Assembly: GCF_023159225.1 (NCBI RefSeq)
Contig: NC_063172.1
Span: 34,456,832 to 34,520,831, forward strand
Length of the DNA stretch: 64,000 nucleotides
Origin: Perognathus longimembris pacificus
Taxonomy: Eukaryota > Chordata > Mammalia > Rodentia > Heteromyidae
Direction of reading: 5' to 3'
The notes beneath the pieces were generated by a model. That model did not search any database and had not been told where the DNA came from. It saw nothing but the letters and a program-made list of their open reading frames with translations. Below are positions 36,366 to 47,892 of this stretch, one piece after another. The translations under genes and the position numbers were made by a program. The first letter of the stretch is position 1. Each line of letters begins with the position of its first letter.

Positions 36366-37164
36366 GTTCTAATCTGAGATTTTCATTTCCACCTAGGCCT
36401 TTTAAGGCTTTGTTTCTGTAAAATGACATTGCTATCTGGGCTCCAGTACTCCAGCAAGAGTAGCAGCTTCCTGTCATCAAAATCTGGGCTGGTTTGCCAT
36501 TTCCTGCTTGACTTCTCAGCAATTCCATCACCATGTGACTGGTAGCTCTAAGAAACTTCCACTAGAGATAATTTAATTGGATACATTTTGCATTAACAGT
36601 TCATGAGAAGTTATAACTTCTATGAGGAGACAGAGATGTCTCATTCTTTAATGAGAGATAAATCAAAATCCAAAGGATTAAATGTGTATGCACATGAAGT
36701 ATGTGCTGGTACAAACATATTTAATAGTTACATCCACATTAAATCCTACTCGAGATCAGGAGAATTTTACTTGGAAGAATTAATAACTGCAGTTATTTTG
36801 GATATATTTCAATTGAAAGTCATTTTTGGCTCCTTCTTGTTAAAGATTGCAATGTCTCTGATGTATTCTTATTTAAAATTCTGTTCACTTTGAGGAAAGC
36901 AGGGCTGTTTAAAAATGGCCAGATATAATTCGCTGATTTTCCTAGGGCTTGATTGCACTCACTTTAACTAACAAGAAGATATAATCATGTATTTTATTAT
37001 GACTTCTCAACACGAGAAAACATTTTAGATTTTTTTTTCTTCTCATCTTCTAATTTTCATTTAGACTACTCCATGTGACAAAGCATCTGTTTTCTTCCAT
37101 CCTGTAACCCAGGCCACATCAATGCTTTTAAGAGGAAATCATGCCCATTTGGAAACAAGTGTTC
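36366..37164. other. Unique stretch, nothing recognised
   Basis: The 96-codon frame at 36603-36893 has no recognisable domain. Confidence 0.4.
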
Positions 37165-37485
37165 AATGTGGCATGGAGACCCATGATCCTAGTACTTAAG
37201 AAGATGATGTAGTAGGATCACGAGTGTGAAGTCAGCTTGGGCTGCATAGTGACACATTTTTCAAAGGCAAAAGCAATGCCAAGCATGTTAGTTCATGCTT
37301 GTATTCCACCTGCTCAGGAGGCAGGGGCAGGAGGATTTAAAGCTCAAGGATACCTTGGATAAATTTAACATGAGATCTTATTTCAAAACACAAAATCAAA
37401 TGAAAGGTCTGAGGGAAAACATCAGGTGTTAGAGCACTTGCCTAGCAAGTCAAACACTCTGGAGTTCATCCCCAGTGTTCTTCAC
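37165..37485 (+). mobile_element. Composite SINE: 7SL-like, 7SL-like, ID
   Basis: A diverged first arm (CCCATGATCCTAGTACTTAA, AGTCAGCTTGGGCTGCATAG) is followed by a better second arm (CATGCTTGTATTCCACCTGC, TCAGGAGGCAGGGGCAGGAG, GAGATCTTATTTCAAA). An ID arm follows (GTTAGAGCACTTGCCTAGCA, GAGTTCATCCCCAGTG). The last two together resemble the B1-ID dimers known from squirrel-related rodents. Confidence 0.65.
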
Positions 37486-37984
37486 TCTCAAATAGCAAGA
37501 CAATGACGACAAAGAAACATTTTTTCATTGAACTATTTGCTATATTACAGATATTATACAAAATGCCTGACATTCCTCAAAACAGAGATTATTTTCTACA
37601 ATTCACTTATTAGGATTTGGTGCTTTTCATATCCAACTTTTCTCAGTAAATCATTGCAGCAAACAGGAGTGAAATTAATGACCAATTGAACTTAATCTGG
37701 CCAATCTACAACCCTTATATATGAGCAATCATACTGAAGGAGATGATTTGTTATTAATACACACTGAAGTATTATAAACAAATATTATAAAGTAAATTTT
37801 AATTTCATCTGTCAACAGAAGTGTATAATTGTGCTTTAAGCCTTTCATATTAACTTGTTTTTCTTTTTATCTCTCACTGAAATTGTACCTTTGACCTATG
37901 GCTTAACATGGCATCAGATGTTACCAGAAAAAGAAAGTAAGATAAAATAAGGACTAATTTCTCAGATATAGAAAACAAAATCTG
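37486..37984. other. Unique stretch, nothing recognised
   Basis: AT-rich sequence without a clear feature. Confidence 0.4.
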
Positions 37985-38175
37985 CAGGATATTGATATCT
38001 CATATCTGCAATCATATCTTCTCAGAAGGCTGACATTCAAGAGATCGTGGTTCCAAATCAGCCCATGCAAAAAAGTTTGCAAGACTCTGTCTCCAAAAAT
38101 AACCATTAAAAAGCTGGGCTGGAGGCATGGCTCAAGTGGTTGAGTGCCAGCTGAATGAGTGTGAGGCCCTAAGAG
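37985..38175 (+). mobile_element. 7SL-like/Geo composite SINE, diverged
   Basis: ATCTGCAATCATATCTTCTC, GACTCTGTCTCCAAAAATAA and GGCATGGCTCAAGTGGTTGA followed by GTGAGGCCCTAAGAG give the 7SL-like arm followed by a tRNA-like arm. Confidence 0.65.
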
Positions 38176-38260
38176 ATTGCATTGACAATAAAAGAAAGAA
38201 AATCAACCTCTCTGTACATCACTTTGACAATAAATAGAAAAAAAAGAAAATAAAATTCCT
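38176..38260 (+). mobile_element. LINE-1 3' terminus fragment
   Basis: AACCTCTCTGTACATCACTT followed by TGACAATAAATAGAAAAAAA matches the sense 3' end of the copies at 39.1 and 57.0 kb. Confidence 0.65.
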
Positions 38261-38642
38261 TCAATAGGACAGGTGATAGAACAGTTTCAGAGACAATATT
38301 AGAACCATTAATTCTAAAAGTGAGCATTTTTTGTGGGCTATCTAATGTCATGATTAAACACTAAGCAGATGGGTTCTAAGACAGCACTCAAAACTCAAAA
38401 CACCAGATGCTATCAATGTCAAAAGGCAAAAATTGGAAAATGTCTAGGAGGCAGGCACATGGACACAGGAATCACATCACAACATGCAAAGTCAAATAGA
38501 CAACAGAGTAAAGCCAACTCAAGGGATACACAACTGGTGTTTGTTCTTCAGAGTAAGCTGAGAGGACACAGTTCCTTATAACTTTCATGATTGCACCCTG
38601 ATCTGACACTTTCATTAAAGAGTTCAGAAAAAAAAATCCACT
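38261..38642. other. Unique stretch, nothing recognised
   Basis: The frames at 38369-38581 and 38472-38783 overlap on opposite strands, with no domain. Confidence 0.4.
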
Positions 38643-38765
38643 TTCATTGTTGCAAAGATGTAAATGAGACAAACAAAGGTAAATAATATTGCCTTGCCCA
38701 AGATGGATTGAAATTCCCTGCTGAGACTTGGGTTGCAATGTTTTGCATCTCAACCCTCCTTGCAC
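38643..38765 (-). mobile_element. Possible MIR (antisense)
   Basis: TTGCAAAGATGTAAATGAGA, TTGCCTTGCCCAAGATGG and CTGAGACTTGGGTTGCAATG follow antisense MIR order. Confidence 0.5.
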
Positions 38766-38924
38766 AGTGGCTACAGTTCCCATCAGTCACTCTGCCTTAG
38801 GCACTGTGGGCTGAAGGCCTTAAGGGACCAGCACATGAATATATTATACCAATTTGCATGTCAGCAGGGATTGTTGGAACTCAAATTCGGTATCTGTCAC
38901 ATTGTGGCTGTATAAAGAACTCAG

Positions 38925-39065
38925 GTTTTGGAGCTGGACAGAACTGGCTTAAAAGTTCCTTCTCTACTATTTACCTGTGTCACTTTGATTCATATATGCA
39001 ACATGTCTGACATACAGGGACAAGTTGAAATACATGGAAAGAGCCTGGAAAGAATCTGGTTTATA
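38925..39065 (+). mobile_element. Possible MIR
   Basis: TTTTGGAGCTGGACAGAACT, then CTACTATTTACCTGTGTCAC, matches the MIR core. The 3' half is poor. Confidence 0.5.
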
Positions 39066-39134
39066 TAGTTGCCTAAGATACAGCCCATTTTATTTGCTTA
39101 TTTAGACATTCAAAAATTATTTTAACGTACTATA

Positions 39135-39492
39135 TGATATTATTTCTTTTGTTTTTTTTCTTTCCTATGGTTTATTCCTTGTTGTCACTGTATTTGATTT
39201 TGGTACCTTGGGTATTGTATATACATTTATCTGAATAAGAGAAGGGAAAGGGAACATTAAAATAGTGAGACAAAGGATAAAGGGCAAACCAGTACAACAG
39301 TAATACTCACAAGACAATATGCTGGATATTAAGTGCACAACCTGGGGGGAGGGAATTACGAAGAAGGGAAGGGGGGGGAGAAAAATGAAGGAGAGGGTAA
39401 CAAATGTGACAAGAAATCGACCACTACCTTTTATATGTAACTGTAACTCCTCTGTATATCACCTTGACAATAAAATTGAATTAAAAAAAGAG
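39135..39492 (+). mobile_element. LINE-1 3' UTR (sense)
   Basis: Runs from GGTTTATTCCTTGTTGTCAC through GAGACAAAGGATAAAGGGCA, a purine-rich tract near 39343-39400, and TGTAACTGTAACTCCTCTGT to TGACAATAAAATTGAA and an A-rich end. No ORF2 is left. Confidence 0.8.
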
Positions 39493-39641
39493 AAAGCAAT
39501 AAGGAGGACAACTAATGAAAAAAAGGAATTTTATTCCTCTAAATAAAAAAGAGAAAATCTAGTAATTGTCAATAGAGTGGATCAGTGAGGCATATTGCAA
39601 TAAGGCCCAAACACCTCATCTTCTTTAATAAAATATCTTAA

Positions 39642-39840
39642 AAGATGGTAGATGCCAGTGAATAGCACTTGTAATCTTAGATATTTAGGAAGCTGTGATC
39701 TGAAGATCACAGTTCAAAGCCAGCCCAGAGAAGGAAAGCCCATGAGACTCTAATCTCCAACTAACTACCAAAAATCTGAAAGTGGAGATGTGGCTGAAGT
39801 GGTAGAGCACTGTACTTGAGGGTAAAAAAAAAAAGCAAAA
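39642..39840 (+). mobile_element. 7SL-like/Geo composite SINE
   Basis: CACTTGTAATCTTAGATATT, GATCACAGTTCAAAGCCAGC and GAGACTCTAATCTCCAACTA (7SL-like), then GATGTGGCTGAAGTGGTAGA and GCACTGTACTTGAG (Geo start), then an A run. The Geo arm is truncated. Confidence 0.75.
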
Positions 39841-39853
39841 GGACTAGGTCACT

Positions 39854-39856
<3 letters not shown>

Positions 39857-39901
<45 letters not shown>
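39857..39901. repeat. (AC)22 microsatellite
   Basis: Uninterrupted AC run directly upstream of the next SINE. Confidence 0.95.
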
Positions 39902-39902
<1 letters not shown>

Positions 39903-40110
39903 TTGTTGTTGTTGTTGTTGCCGGTCCTGGGGCTTGAACTCAGGGCCTGAGCACTCTCCCTGGCTTCTTTTTGCTCAGGACTAGCACTCTACCACTTGAG
40001 CCACAGTGCCACTTCCAGCCTTTTCTGTTTATGTGGTGCTGAGGAATTGAACCCAGGGCTTCATGCATACAAGGTAAGCACTCTACTGCTAAGCCACATT
40101 CCCAGACACG
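39902..40110 (-). mobile_element. IDL-Geo SINE, older form, next to an AC microsatellite
   Basis: Antisense dimer with a (TTG)n-type tail at 39903-39919. The Geo arm holds GAGTTCAAGCCC, the intact B-box-like form. The right flank carries a C8 run and ACACACACCTT, echoing the AC run and CTT on the left, so the target was probably the CA tract. Confidence 0.85.
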
Positions 40111-40132
40111 CCCCCCCCACACACACCTTACA

Positions 40133-40744
40133 CAACTGAGTTGCAAGAAATGAGTTTTCTCTCTCAACGGTGAATAAATTATTGTGCTTTTTTTTAAACT
40201 GTGTTTTATTCTCTTATTATCTTGTGTTTGCATATGAATAGGAGATCTGGTTATCCCATTGGTGTCTGAAATGCAGTATATCTATTATAAAATACAGTAC
40301 TTGCTGACAAAAGAGCTCATACTCATTAATTCTCCATAGCTTTATGGCACCAATTATCTCTCAGTACTCTAGGGTTTAAAATGGTCATTCTATGGGTGGA
40401 GATGGATAAAGGGAAGGCCTGTTGCTTTGAATCTCTGGGAAAAATTAGAAATACACGAGACTTTGGGATTGTCACACCAGATAGAAAGTGCTATTCACAT
40501 TTAGTGGACAGGGACCAGCAATGCTAAATGATCTGCAGTTCTGGGAGCAGCGCTTCCCATTAGACAACTAGAATCCCAAAGACCATGTAGGCCCCATTGA
40601 GAACCCTGAAGAGAAGTCCACCACCACAAAAAACTTCTGCTCATTTTCTTCTTCCAATTTCCATGCTTGTCTTCACTGCACTGGTCCAGGCTCAGCATGA
40701 CTTTGAATTATTGAATGCTACTGCTGGAAAAGAACATAAAAGGT
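40133..40744. other. Unique stretch, nothing recognised
   Basis: The 65-codon antisense frame at 40501-40698 has no recognised domain. Confidence 0.4.
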
Positions 40745-40860
40745 TACCTCCATCAGGGAAATGAGGCCAAAAGGTTAATTGTCTGGCCTAAGTGACAACT
40801 ACTTGATTACAAAGCTTGACCTCAGACCCCTAACCTCTTACACTGACCTCTAACACTTGC
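40745..40860 (-). mobile_element. Possible MIR (antisense)
   Basis: GGAAATGAGGCCAAAAGGTT, TTGTCTGGCCTAAGTGACAA and GACCTCAGACCCCTAACCTC follow antisense MIR order. Confidence 0.5.
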
Positions 40861-42065
40861 TTAAGGTTATAATATCACCTGATTGCTCTTCACATTCAAA
40901 TTCATCCTTTCTCTCTGGTACAACACTGACTACAAAATCTCCTTAAAGAATCATTCCCAGAACCATCTTACCAACAGTATCTCTTGGCTCTTCATCATTG
41001 TCTGTTAAGTACATGTTGCTCAGGCTGATGTCCTGGACCACCCACTATGTAGACCAACCAGGCCTTCTTTGGTATTTAAACCTATTTTCCTTCTGATTTT
41101 TTTGAATGGCAAACTGTCTTCTTGGATAAGTCCCAAATACAAATTGAGCATTTATATCTTCCCTCAAGCTGCTCCATTGCCTCAAAGATTCTTCACATCC
41201 CCTTACTGCAAAATTTCTACTGAGATTCAAATATCTTCTGTTCCATGATTTAAAAAAAATTCCTTCATCTATATTCTTTATCACCTTTAACACAGTATAG
41301 TGAGTACTGTCATTACTACAATCTGCTCAGCACTATTGGGATCTGCAGATTTCATTCTATTTGAGGATGGAGAGCAGTATGCATCATCCTATCATTGGGA
41401 CACTGTATCCATAGGTACACAGTAAACAAGTTTGGAGCCTTGCAAAAGATGTAGAGGCTAAATGGGACAGAAATAGAAAGTCAGAAGAGAAAGAAAAGCT
41501 TCTCACTCTTAACACGTGCTACCTGTGACAAGTTTTATGAACTCACATCAAGACTCCTTGTATCATTAAAACTGAAATGGAAATGAGTTTCAATTTGAAA
41601 GAAAACATAAAGCAATGACATCATGCATGTTCTTTGTGTCACCCTCAAGGAAAGTTTAATTTACCTTTGACATCTAACTTATCTGGTCAGCAGAAAAGAT
41701 GAGAGTCCATGAATAAAAATTAGAACAAGTTCTTCTACCTTGTAGATATAAACTCCTCAAGTATCCACAAGACAATTGAATCTGTCAGCCTGTACAACTG
41801 AGATTCCTAGGCATCTCCAGTTGAATTTGAAGTTGGTTTATAACCATAACATGGAAGGACAATTTTTTAAATAAAATTATTTCTGCTATTTACTACTGTA
41901 TGAGGTGAAGCTCTGCTAATAATAATCAAGAAGGTATAGTGGAGGAATGAATTCTACCTATACTCATTATACATATATATGTAATACTTATGTGTGCATT
42001 AGTATAAAGAATATTTATTCCTTTCTTACCTTTCAAATTATTTTATTGAGAAAATATCTGTGTTT
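40861..42065. other. Mostly unassigned; a LINE-2 relic is possible at 40.9-41.4 kb
   Basis: Pyrimidine-rich text with GATAAGTCCCAAATACAAAT and CTGCTCCATTGCCTCAAAGA is faintly LINE-2-like in antisense. The remainder is unrecognised. Confidence 0.25.
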
Positions 42066-42083
42066 TCTTAATGTATTTTTTTC

Positions 42084-42114
<31 letters not shown>

Positions 42115-42324
42115 GGCCAGTCCTGGTGCTGAACTCAGTGCCTGAGCACTGTCCCTGGCTTCTTGTTTTTTGCTCAAGGCTAGCATTCTGCCAACTTGAG
42201 CCACAGCGCCACTTCTGGGCTTTTCTATATATGTGGTGCTGAGAAATTAAACCTAGGGCTTCATGTATATGAGGCAAGTATGCTTGCCACTAGGCCATAT
42301 TCCCAGCCCCTCTTAATGTGTTTC
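42066..42324 (-). mobile_element. IDL-Geo SINE with duplication and polypyrimidine tail
   Basis: Antisense dimer. The duplication TCTTAATGTATTTT / TCTTAATGTGTTTC lies at 42066-42079 and 42311-42324. The tail on + is TTTC-rich at 42080-42114, meaning the A tail has picked up G at regular spacing (AAAAG units). Confidence 0.9.
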
Positions 42325-44474
42325 TGAAAAATAATCTTATGATCAACAAGGCCCCAAAAAATGAGCTAAAAATGTACCATGAGAACTTTTGAGTGTGCAA
42401 AGACCAAAGAGACAAAAAATATTTAGAAACTATAATCAAGTTTAGAAGAAAAGAGTCCCAAAATTCAAAGCAAAGAACTAAGTAGCTTATTGTTTTATGC
42501 TAATCTTTAAATCTCGTAATGATCCAGAAATTAAATTTTGGTGTCATGATTGTTTCTCAAGTCATTAGAGTGATTTTACAGTGGCAAAACTTTTGATAGT
42601 ATTAGAATTGAAATTATTCCAATTTTGTGCAGTTGATTAATTGCTTTTATTTTTAGACTAGGGAGTGATTTTTTATGGGACTACATTCTTGGTATTTGGA
42701 ATAAAATGGAATATTGGTTTAAAAAATCTTTTTTATCCAGAAGTGATGTGATTAAATAATAATAATACTATACTATGTTATAACATAATCTTCTCCCAAA
42801 TATACGTTCATTGAAAAAATATTGCATAAAATCTATGAGTCAAATTATTTTGATATTCACTTTAGAGTAGTATGCCCTGCAAGGTTTTCTCTCTGAACTT
42901 TGGGATAAATGATTATGATTATAAATGATTATGTTATACCCATTCCACTTTATAGGTTATGGCACAAAATGCTGTATGTCATTATACAAAGTTGCAATTA
43001 CAGAGTTCAAAAATAAAGAGTTGACATAAAAATAATTCTATTGTTCATTAGTAGCTTGCATTCTGTCCTGAAAATTCTTTTTGGTATAAAAAGGGCATGT
43101 CTCTTCTCAGTTAGATGCTCCAACAAGTCATGTTTACTGTAACCAAGAGATGAAATTTCCAAACAAACCCTGGTGTTTACAGCACTTGGAGAGGCATGTG
43201 GCCTGCCATCCCAGTCTCTAACAAGCATGTGTCCCACCTGCTTTTTGGCTTTAGCTTAATAAGTTGGTTGGGCCACAGCACAAGTGTGAGAACACAAGAA
43301 TGTGAGATGCTGCAGGCCAGGTGACATGCCAGTGCTGAAAAGCTGGTGCATGGCAGGGTATCAGTGTGTACACAGAAAGGCCACATGCCACATCAAAATG
43401 TTGCAGCCACTTCTCCCAAATTAGATGGATAATTTTCCTTCCATTATGTTCTCACAAACATGTTGCAAAACAATGAGCATTGAGCTAGACTAATTTCAAA
43501 GTTCAGGCTTTCAAATGAGTGACAAGTGAATAGTCATGTGTTTCGTAGTTGATTGACAGAATGTTTTAAGCCCTGCTTATGTATAGTTGCAGTAATATTT
43601 TTCAGACCACAAAAATCATTCTCATAGGTATAATTCTTTTGCTGTGGCCAATGTTTCAGAGCAGCAAATACCATTTCTTTTTGGTCTGAAAGAGGAAAGT
43701 TGCTAGAAGAAATTTCCTGGGATCACATGGACTTCTTAGTTTTCTCTGCGTTGCATACTTTCCATGTGCTATCACCAGCTCCATGCTGCTAACACCACTG
43801 CGGCTGAATTCATTTCAAGTATTGCCAGGAAAGGATAAGGGAAAAAATAATTACACTTTTAAAATTCTGTTGGGTCTAGTGTGGGTAACAGAATTCATAA
43901 ATGTGAAATGTCAGGTAGCCTGAGGTATCTTCAGAGTCCTAAGTCCACTGATGAATAAGTATGCGAACATAAAAGTTGAATAAAACTTCTATGCCTTATT
44001 CACTTTATCTGAACAATAGAAGACTCTATTTCAGGCCAAAATACTTCTGAAATGTTTGAAAAATCAGAAAGGAGGGTTACTTTCTTGATGACAAGGCATC
44101 AGTAAAAGTCCTGGAGAAATAAACTCTCTGCTACCCAATTTTAAGCAGGGAAATAATAATAGAAAGTTATCTATCAACATGTTTTCCTAGTGTTGTATAT
44201 TTTTATACTTACCAGGTTTTTCCCCCCCATTCACACATGAGCTCTGAGGGAGCAGAATCAATATTGTTATAACCTATTGAATATATTTCACTTAATGTCA
44301 GACAAAAATCCAAGAAAATAATTTTGACAAATATTATTTCATATGACCAGAGGCACATAGGCATTATAACTTTGTGTTCCTCCCCTGAAAGAAAAAAAAT
44401 TAAGCCAAAAATTACATGAATATATGGAAAGCCATGTGGTTTTAGGTATGTAATTTAAATTTACATAGGAAAAT
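42325..44474. other. Long unique stretch, nothing recognised
   Basis: AT-rich to moderate sequence. The overlapping antisense frames at 43007-43386 have no recognised domain. Confidence 0.4.
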
Positions 44475-44562
44475 GGTGCTGCGGCTTCAGTGGTGGAGCA
44501 ATAGTCTTGAGCATAAAAATGCTCAGGGACAGCACCTAGGCGCTGAGTTTAAGCCCCACAAC
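44475..44562 (+). mobile_element. Free-standing Geo monomer
   Basis: GGTGCTGCGGCTTCAGTGGT, GGAGCAATAGTCTTGAGCAT, then GCTCAGGGACAGCACCTAGG and CGCTGAGTTTAAGCCCCACA correspond to the whole Geo arm. No ID-like or 7SL-like arm lies upstream, where plain AT-rich sequence is seen. It keeps tRNA-like A and B box positions (GCGGCTTCAGTGG and GTTTAAGCC). Confidence 0.75.
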
Positions 44563-45139
44563 ACACAAATAAATCATTTTTGGCTATTTATAAATGCTCC
44601 ATGCCTTTCTGAAAATATTTCTCGAGTGTAAAACAGAGACTACCCTACAAGACATGTCTTTATTTTGGATTTATGAATGTGTGGGGTTAACTGGTTTATA
44701 ATCGCCAGAAACAGAATTTTCCTTATCTAGAGCCCACTAGTACTTTACTGTATTTCTAATACTGTTGCCCAACCAAAGGTAATGGGGAACTTTTTATAAA
44801 TTTCCTTTTTGCCTGCTAGGAAAGTTATTCCTTGTCAAATGTTTTATGCTTCTCCAGAGAACATTAGAATTATTGTCTTCATTCTTTTTGCCTAATCTGG
44901 GTGATTTCTAGCATCTTTTAAGCCTGGAGTTTTAAGAAGAATGTCATTCCTTTGAAACAGCTTGAAAAACAGAGATTTACAGCTCAGGCTTTGCCTCCTG
45001 ATGAGCATGCAGGTTGAGAAGCTGTGGAGGGGAATCCTGAGACCCTGGGAAGACAACAGCCCATTGGAACTCCGTTGTGGAGCTGTGGAGATACTGGGAT
45101 TATGAATATTAGATCTCCAAATGGAGTATTCTTGACCAA
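44563..45139. other. Unique stretch, nothing recognised
   Basis: No repeat or gene is recognised. Confidence 0.4.
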
Positions 45140-45325
45140 ATTTTTTAAAAAATTTACTTTATTGTTATTATAGAAGTAATACACAGAGGAGTTACATTGA
45201 CATGACACAGAGAATGAGTACATTTCTTTTCATACAGTGTCATCATTTCCCTCATTCTCTTCCAGTCCCTCCTTCCCATTCCACCCACGAGTTGCACAGT
45301 TCACTTTTATTCATGAGCAGCATGT
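45140..45325 (-). mobile_element. LINE-1 3' UTR end (antisense)
   Basis: TTTATTGTTATTATAGAAGT, ACACAGAGGAGTTACATTGA and GAGTACATTTCTTTTC, then a C/T-rich stretch and GAGTTGCACAGTTCAC. Confidence 0.7.
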
Positions 45326-45354
45326 TCCTCTGCTGCCCCATTTCACCCTTTCGG

Positions 45355-45401
45355 ATGTTGCACTTGCTAGGCAAGCACTTTGCTACTGAGCTCCCAGCCC
45401 C
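45355..45401 (-). mobile_element. ID-type SINE fragment
   Basis: The complement reads GGGGCTGGGAGCTCAGTAGC then AAAGTGCTTGCCTAGCAAGT, the 5' half of an ID element. It lies between two antisense LINE-1 ends. Confidence 0.7.
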
Positions 45402-46110
45402 CTAACTTTTTAAAACAAAATTGATTCATTTATTGTCAAAGTGATGTACAGAGGGATTACCGTTTCAATACATGAGGTAGTGAGTACATTTCTTATCAAA
45501 CTTGTTACCTCCTCTTTCATTTTTTCCCCACCTTCCCCACTCCCTCATCCCTACTCCCAAGTTGTGTAGTTGGTTTACTAGCATATAGTTTTTAAGTATT
45601 GCTGTTGCACTGGTTCCCCCTTTATCCTTGTCGCTCCATTTTGATGTTCCCCTTCCCTTCCCTAGTTCCAATAAACATATATACAATACCGAGGGTACCA
45701 AAATCAGTTACAGTGACATCAGGGGTAAAACTATGAAAAAGAAAATGGCATAATTCCACATGGTACGTTGAACATAACGACGATGGTAAACCACTTATTT
45801 CCATAACTTGGAGTTCATTTTGCTTAGCATCATCTTATGTGTTCATATGCACATAGCTATTGAGCTGTTGTGATCTTCTGCTAGGACTATCCTAGACATA
45901 TACTAATGTTTACCAATGAGGGAAACCATAGCCTCCATGTTTCTTTGGGTATGGATCACTTCACTTCGTATGATTTTTTTTCCAAGTCTTTCCATTTCCT
46001 TACGAGTGGGGCAATGCCATTCTTTCTGGTAGAGGCATAGAATTCCATTGCGTATATGTACCACGTTTTCTTGATCCATTCATATACTGAGGGGCATCTT
46101 CAATTGTGAA
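45402..46110 (-). mobile_element. 5'-truncated LINE-1 (antisense)
   Basis: On the - strand it runs from ORF2 C-terminal sequence (GAATGGATCAAGAAAACGTG, GAAATGGAAAGACTTGG) through the 3' UTR to GTACATCACTTTGACAATAA. Several stops are present. It is distinct from the 45140-45325 end, since each has its own 3' terminus. Confidence 0.8.
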
Positions 46111-46990
46111 AATATGGAACCAGCCACTAACTTGTTTTTAAAGGTCAACTTAGCAACTTCTCAGCTAGAAAAATGTACATTATCCTTGCTTCAATGTGTT
46201 GTTTGTGTACTATAAGAATTCCATAGTTTGTAGAATTAAAACTCTATAATATTTTGGGCGTAGTACAAATCAAAATTATAAACCGGATTTAAAATTATAC
46301 AGCTATAGGAAAGTTTTTCTTTGGAATTTGCCTTGGGTCTTCATTTTTAAATTTCTCACTTGTGTTTTGTCATACTGTTGAATGGGATAGTAATGCCTCC
46401 TTGTCACATAGTACACATATACCAATTTGATCTACAGAATACTTTCCATCATCCCTCAACTTTCCTTTGCATTTTTCTCATGGATCCATATCTCTGAGAC
46501 TCAGATTTAAAATGGGAGTGAACTTAGGATAGTTTTCAGAATTAAAAGATAAGAAATGAAATGATTACATCATCTTTCACATCTGCTTAATGTCAAAGCA
46601 ATTTTGACCCTTATGTATTTGAGCCCAGGTTGGAATTTAGATCCAATAATGCCATTTTAACATCTAGTAGGCTATTAATAAACATTGATGAGCTGACCAG
46701 GAAAATGTCATTGTGGAATTTTTCTACTCATTTGTAATTTCTACACTATAGCAATAAATGAGAGTCAATTTTGCTGGAAGGCTGGAAATAATGATAGGAA
46801 TATTTTTATGACAATAGGTAAAACCAAGGGCTAATATTTAAATGAATGTTAGTATTCTAATATTAAAGACACACAAAAGACAAAGGTGATCTGGAGGTTG
46901 ATACAAGGAATGAAGAAGCAGTTTTAGAAACAGAGAAAAGTTATATTCAATTTTCAATGGTGTATGGCAATCAACTGCTGAATCTTAAGG
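46111..46990. other. Unique stretch, nothing recognised
   Basis: AT-rich, without a recognisable element. Confidence 0.4.
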
Positions 46991-47400
46991 TCATTGTTTC
47001 CCTTTTTGTTATATTCATTTACTTATTTTTTTTGTCTAATGCTGGGCTTGAATTCAGGTCCTCGCATCGTCCCTGGGCCCTTTATGCTCAAGGATTGCAC
47101 TCTACCACTTAAACCACAGCTCCAATTCAAGTTTTTGACTGGTTAATTGGAGATAAGTGTCTCACTGGGACTTTTCAGTCAGGGCTGGCAAACAAAGATC
47201 TTCATATCTCACCCTCCTGAGTAGCTAGGATTACAGGTGTGAGCCATGAGCATTCAGCTTTTATTATCTTTAAGAAGTATGTACAATGGCATTTCAGTTC
47301 AACAGCTCAGTTTATAAGTATAGTGCGTCTTGATTGTTGTCACGATTTCCATTGCTCTCCTTCACCTGTCCCAGTGCCACCATTCCCCTCAAGTTACCTG
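46991..47400 (-). mobile_element. LINE-1 3' UTR-like repeat split by a SINE (tentative)
   Basis: 46998-47023 (TTTTTGTTATATTCATTTAC) and 47262-47400 align with 24190-24310 (TTTTTGTTATATTCAAGTAC and onward), with the SINE at 47024-47261 lying between. Family assignment is uncertain. Confidence 0.4.
47024..47261 (-). mobile_element. 7SL-like/Geo composite SINE (antisense)
   Basis: On + it reads a T-rich tail, GCTGGGCTTGAATTCAGGTC, CCACTTAAACCACAGCTCCA (Geo), then TCCTGAGTAGCTAGGATTAC and AGGTGTGAGCCATGAGC (7SL-like arm). Confidence 0.85.
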
Positions 47401-47719
47401 GCCACTTTAATTTTGTAATATTTAAAAATAAAAGGAATTGGTAGATGCAAACACAAATAGGATGTCAAAGATCAGCTCACTAAAATACATTCAGAAATAG
47501 GATTCATGATAAATTTAAAACAAGAAATGGGATCTACAACAACATAAAATATATGCTTAGAAAAGCCTAGGCCTTTATCCAGGGCCTTTTTTCCTTCTGA
47601 TGGAAAACTGATTTTATATTTCTCTAAGATATATTATATATTATTAGTAGCCATTAATAATATATTATGTGAAACAGTATAATATATTAATAATATGGTA
47701 TTCATTATGGATAGATATA

Positions 47720-47746
47720 GTATGTGTGTGTGTGCGTGTGTGTGTA
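47720..47746. repeat. (GT)n microsatellite with one CG interruption
   Basis: ATGTGTGTGTGTGCGTGTGT, then a further GT run. Confidence 0.85.
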
Positions 47747-47892
47747 ATATAGCAAATGACAAAAGTGCAGATGACCAGAGTGTTACAATGTATGAGAAGT
47801 AAAGCATGATAACATTTTGCTGAGGAAAAAGTCCAGAATAAGCTTTGGCAGAAACAATACCAAAAGCACAGAATTTGAAACTCACTGAATCA

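Noticed and set aside
36102..36534. Overlapping 64-134 codon frames on both strands
   Set aside because: They fall in the antisense LINE-1 3' UTR and its flank, with low-complexity pyrimidine-rich text.
45140..46110. One single long antisense LINE-1
   Set aside because: Two separate 3' termini (near 45150 and 45430) with an ID fragment between them show two insertions rather than one.
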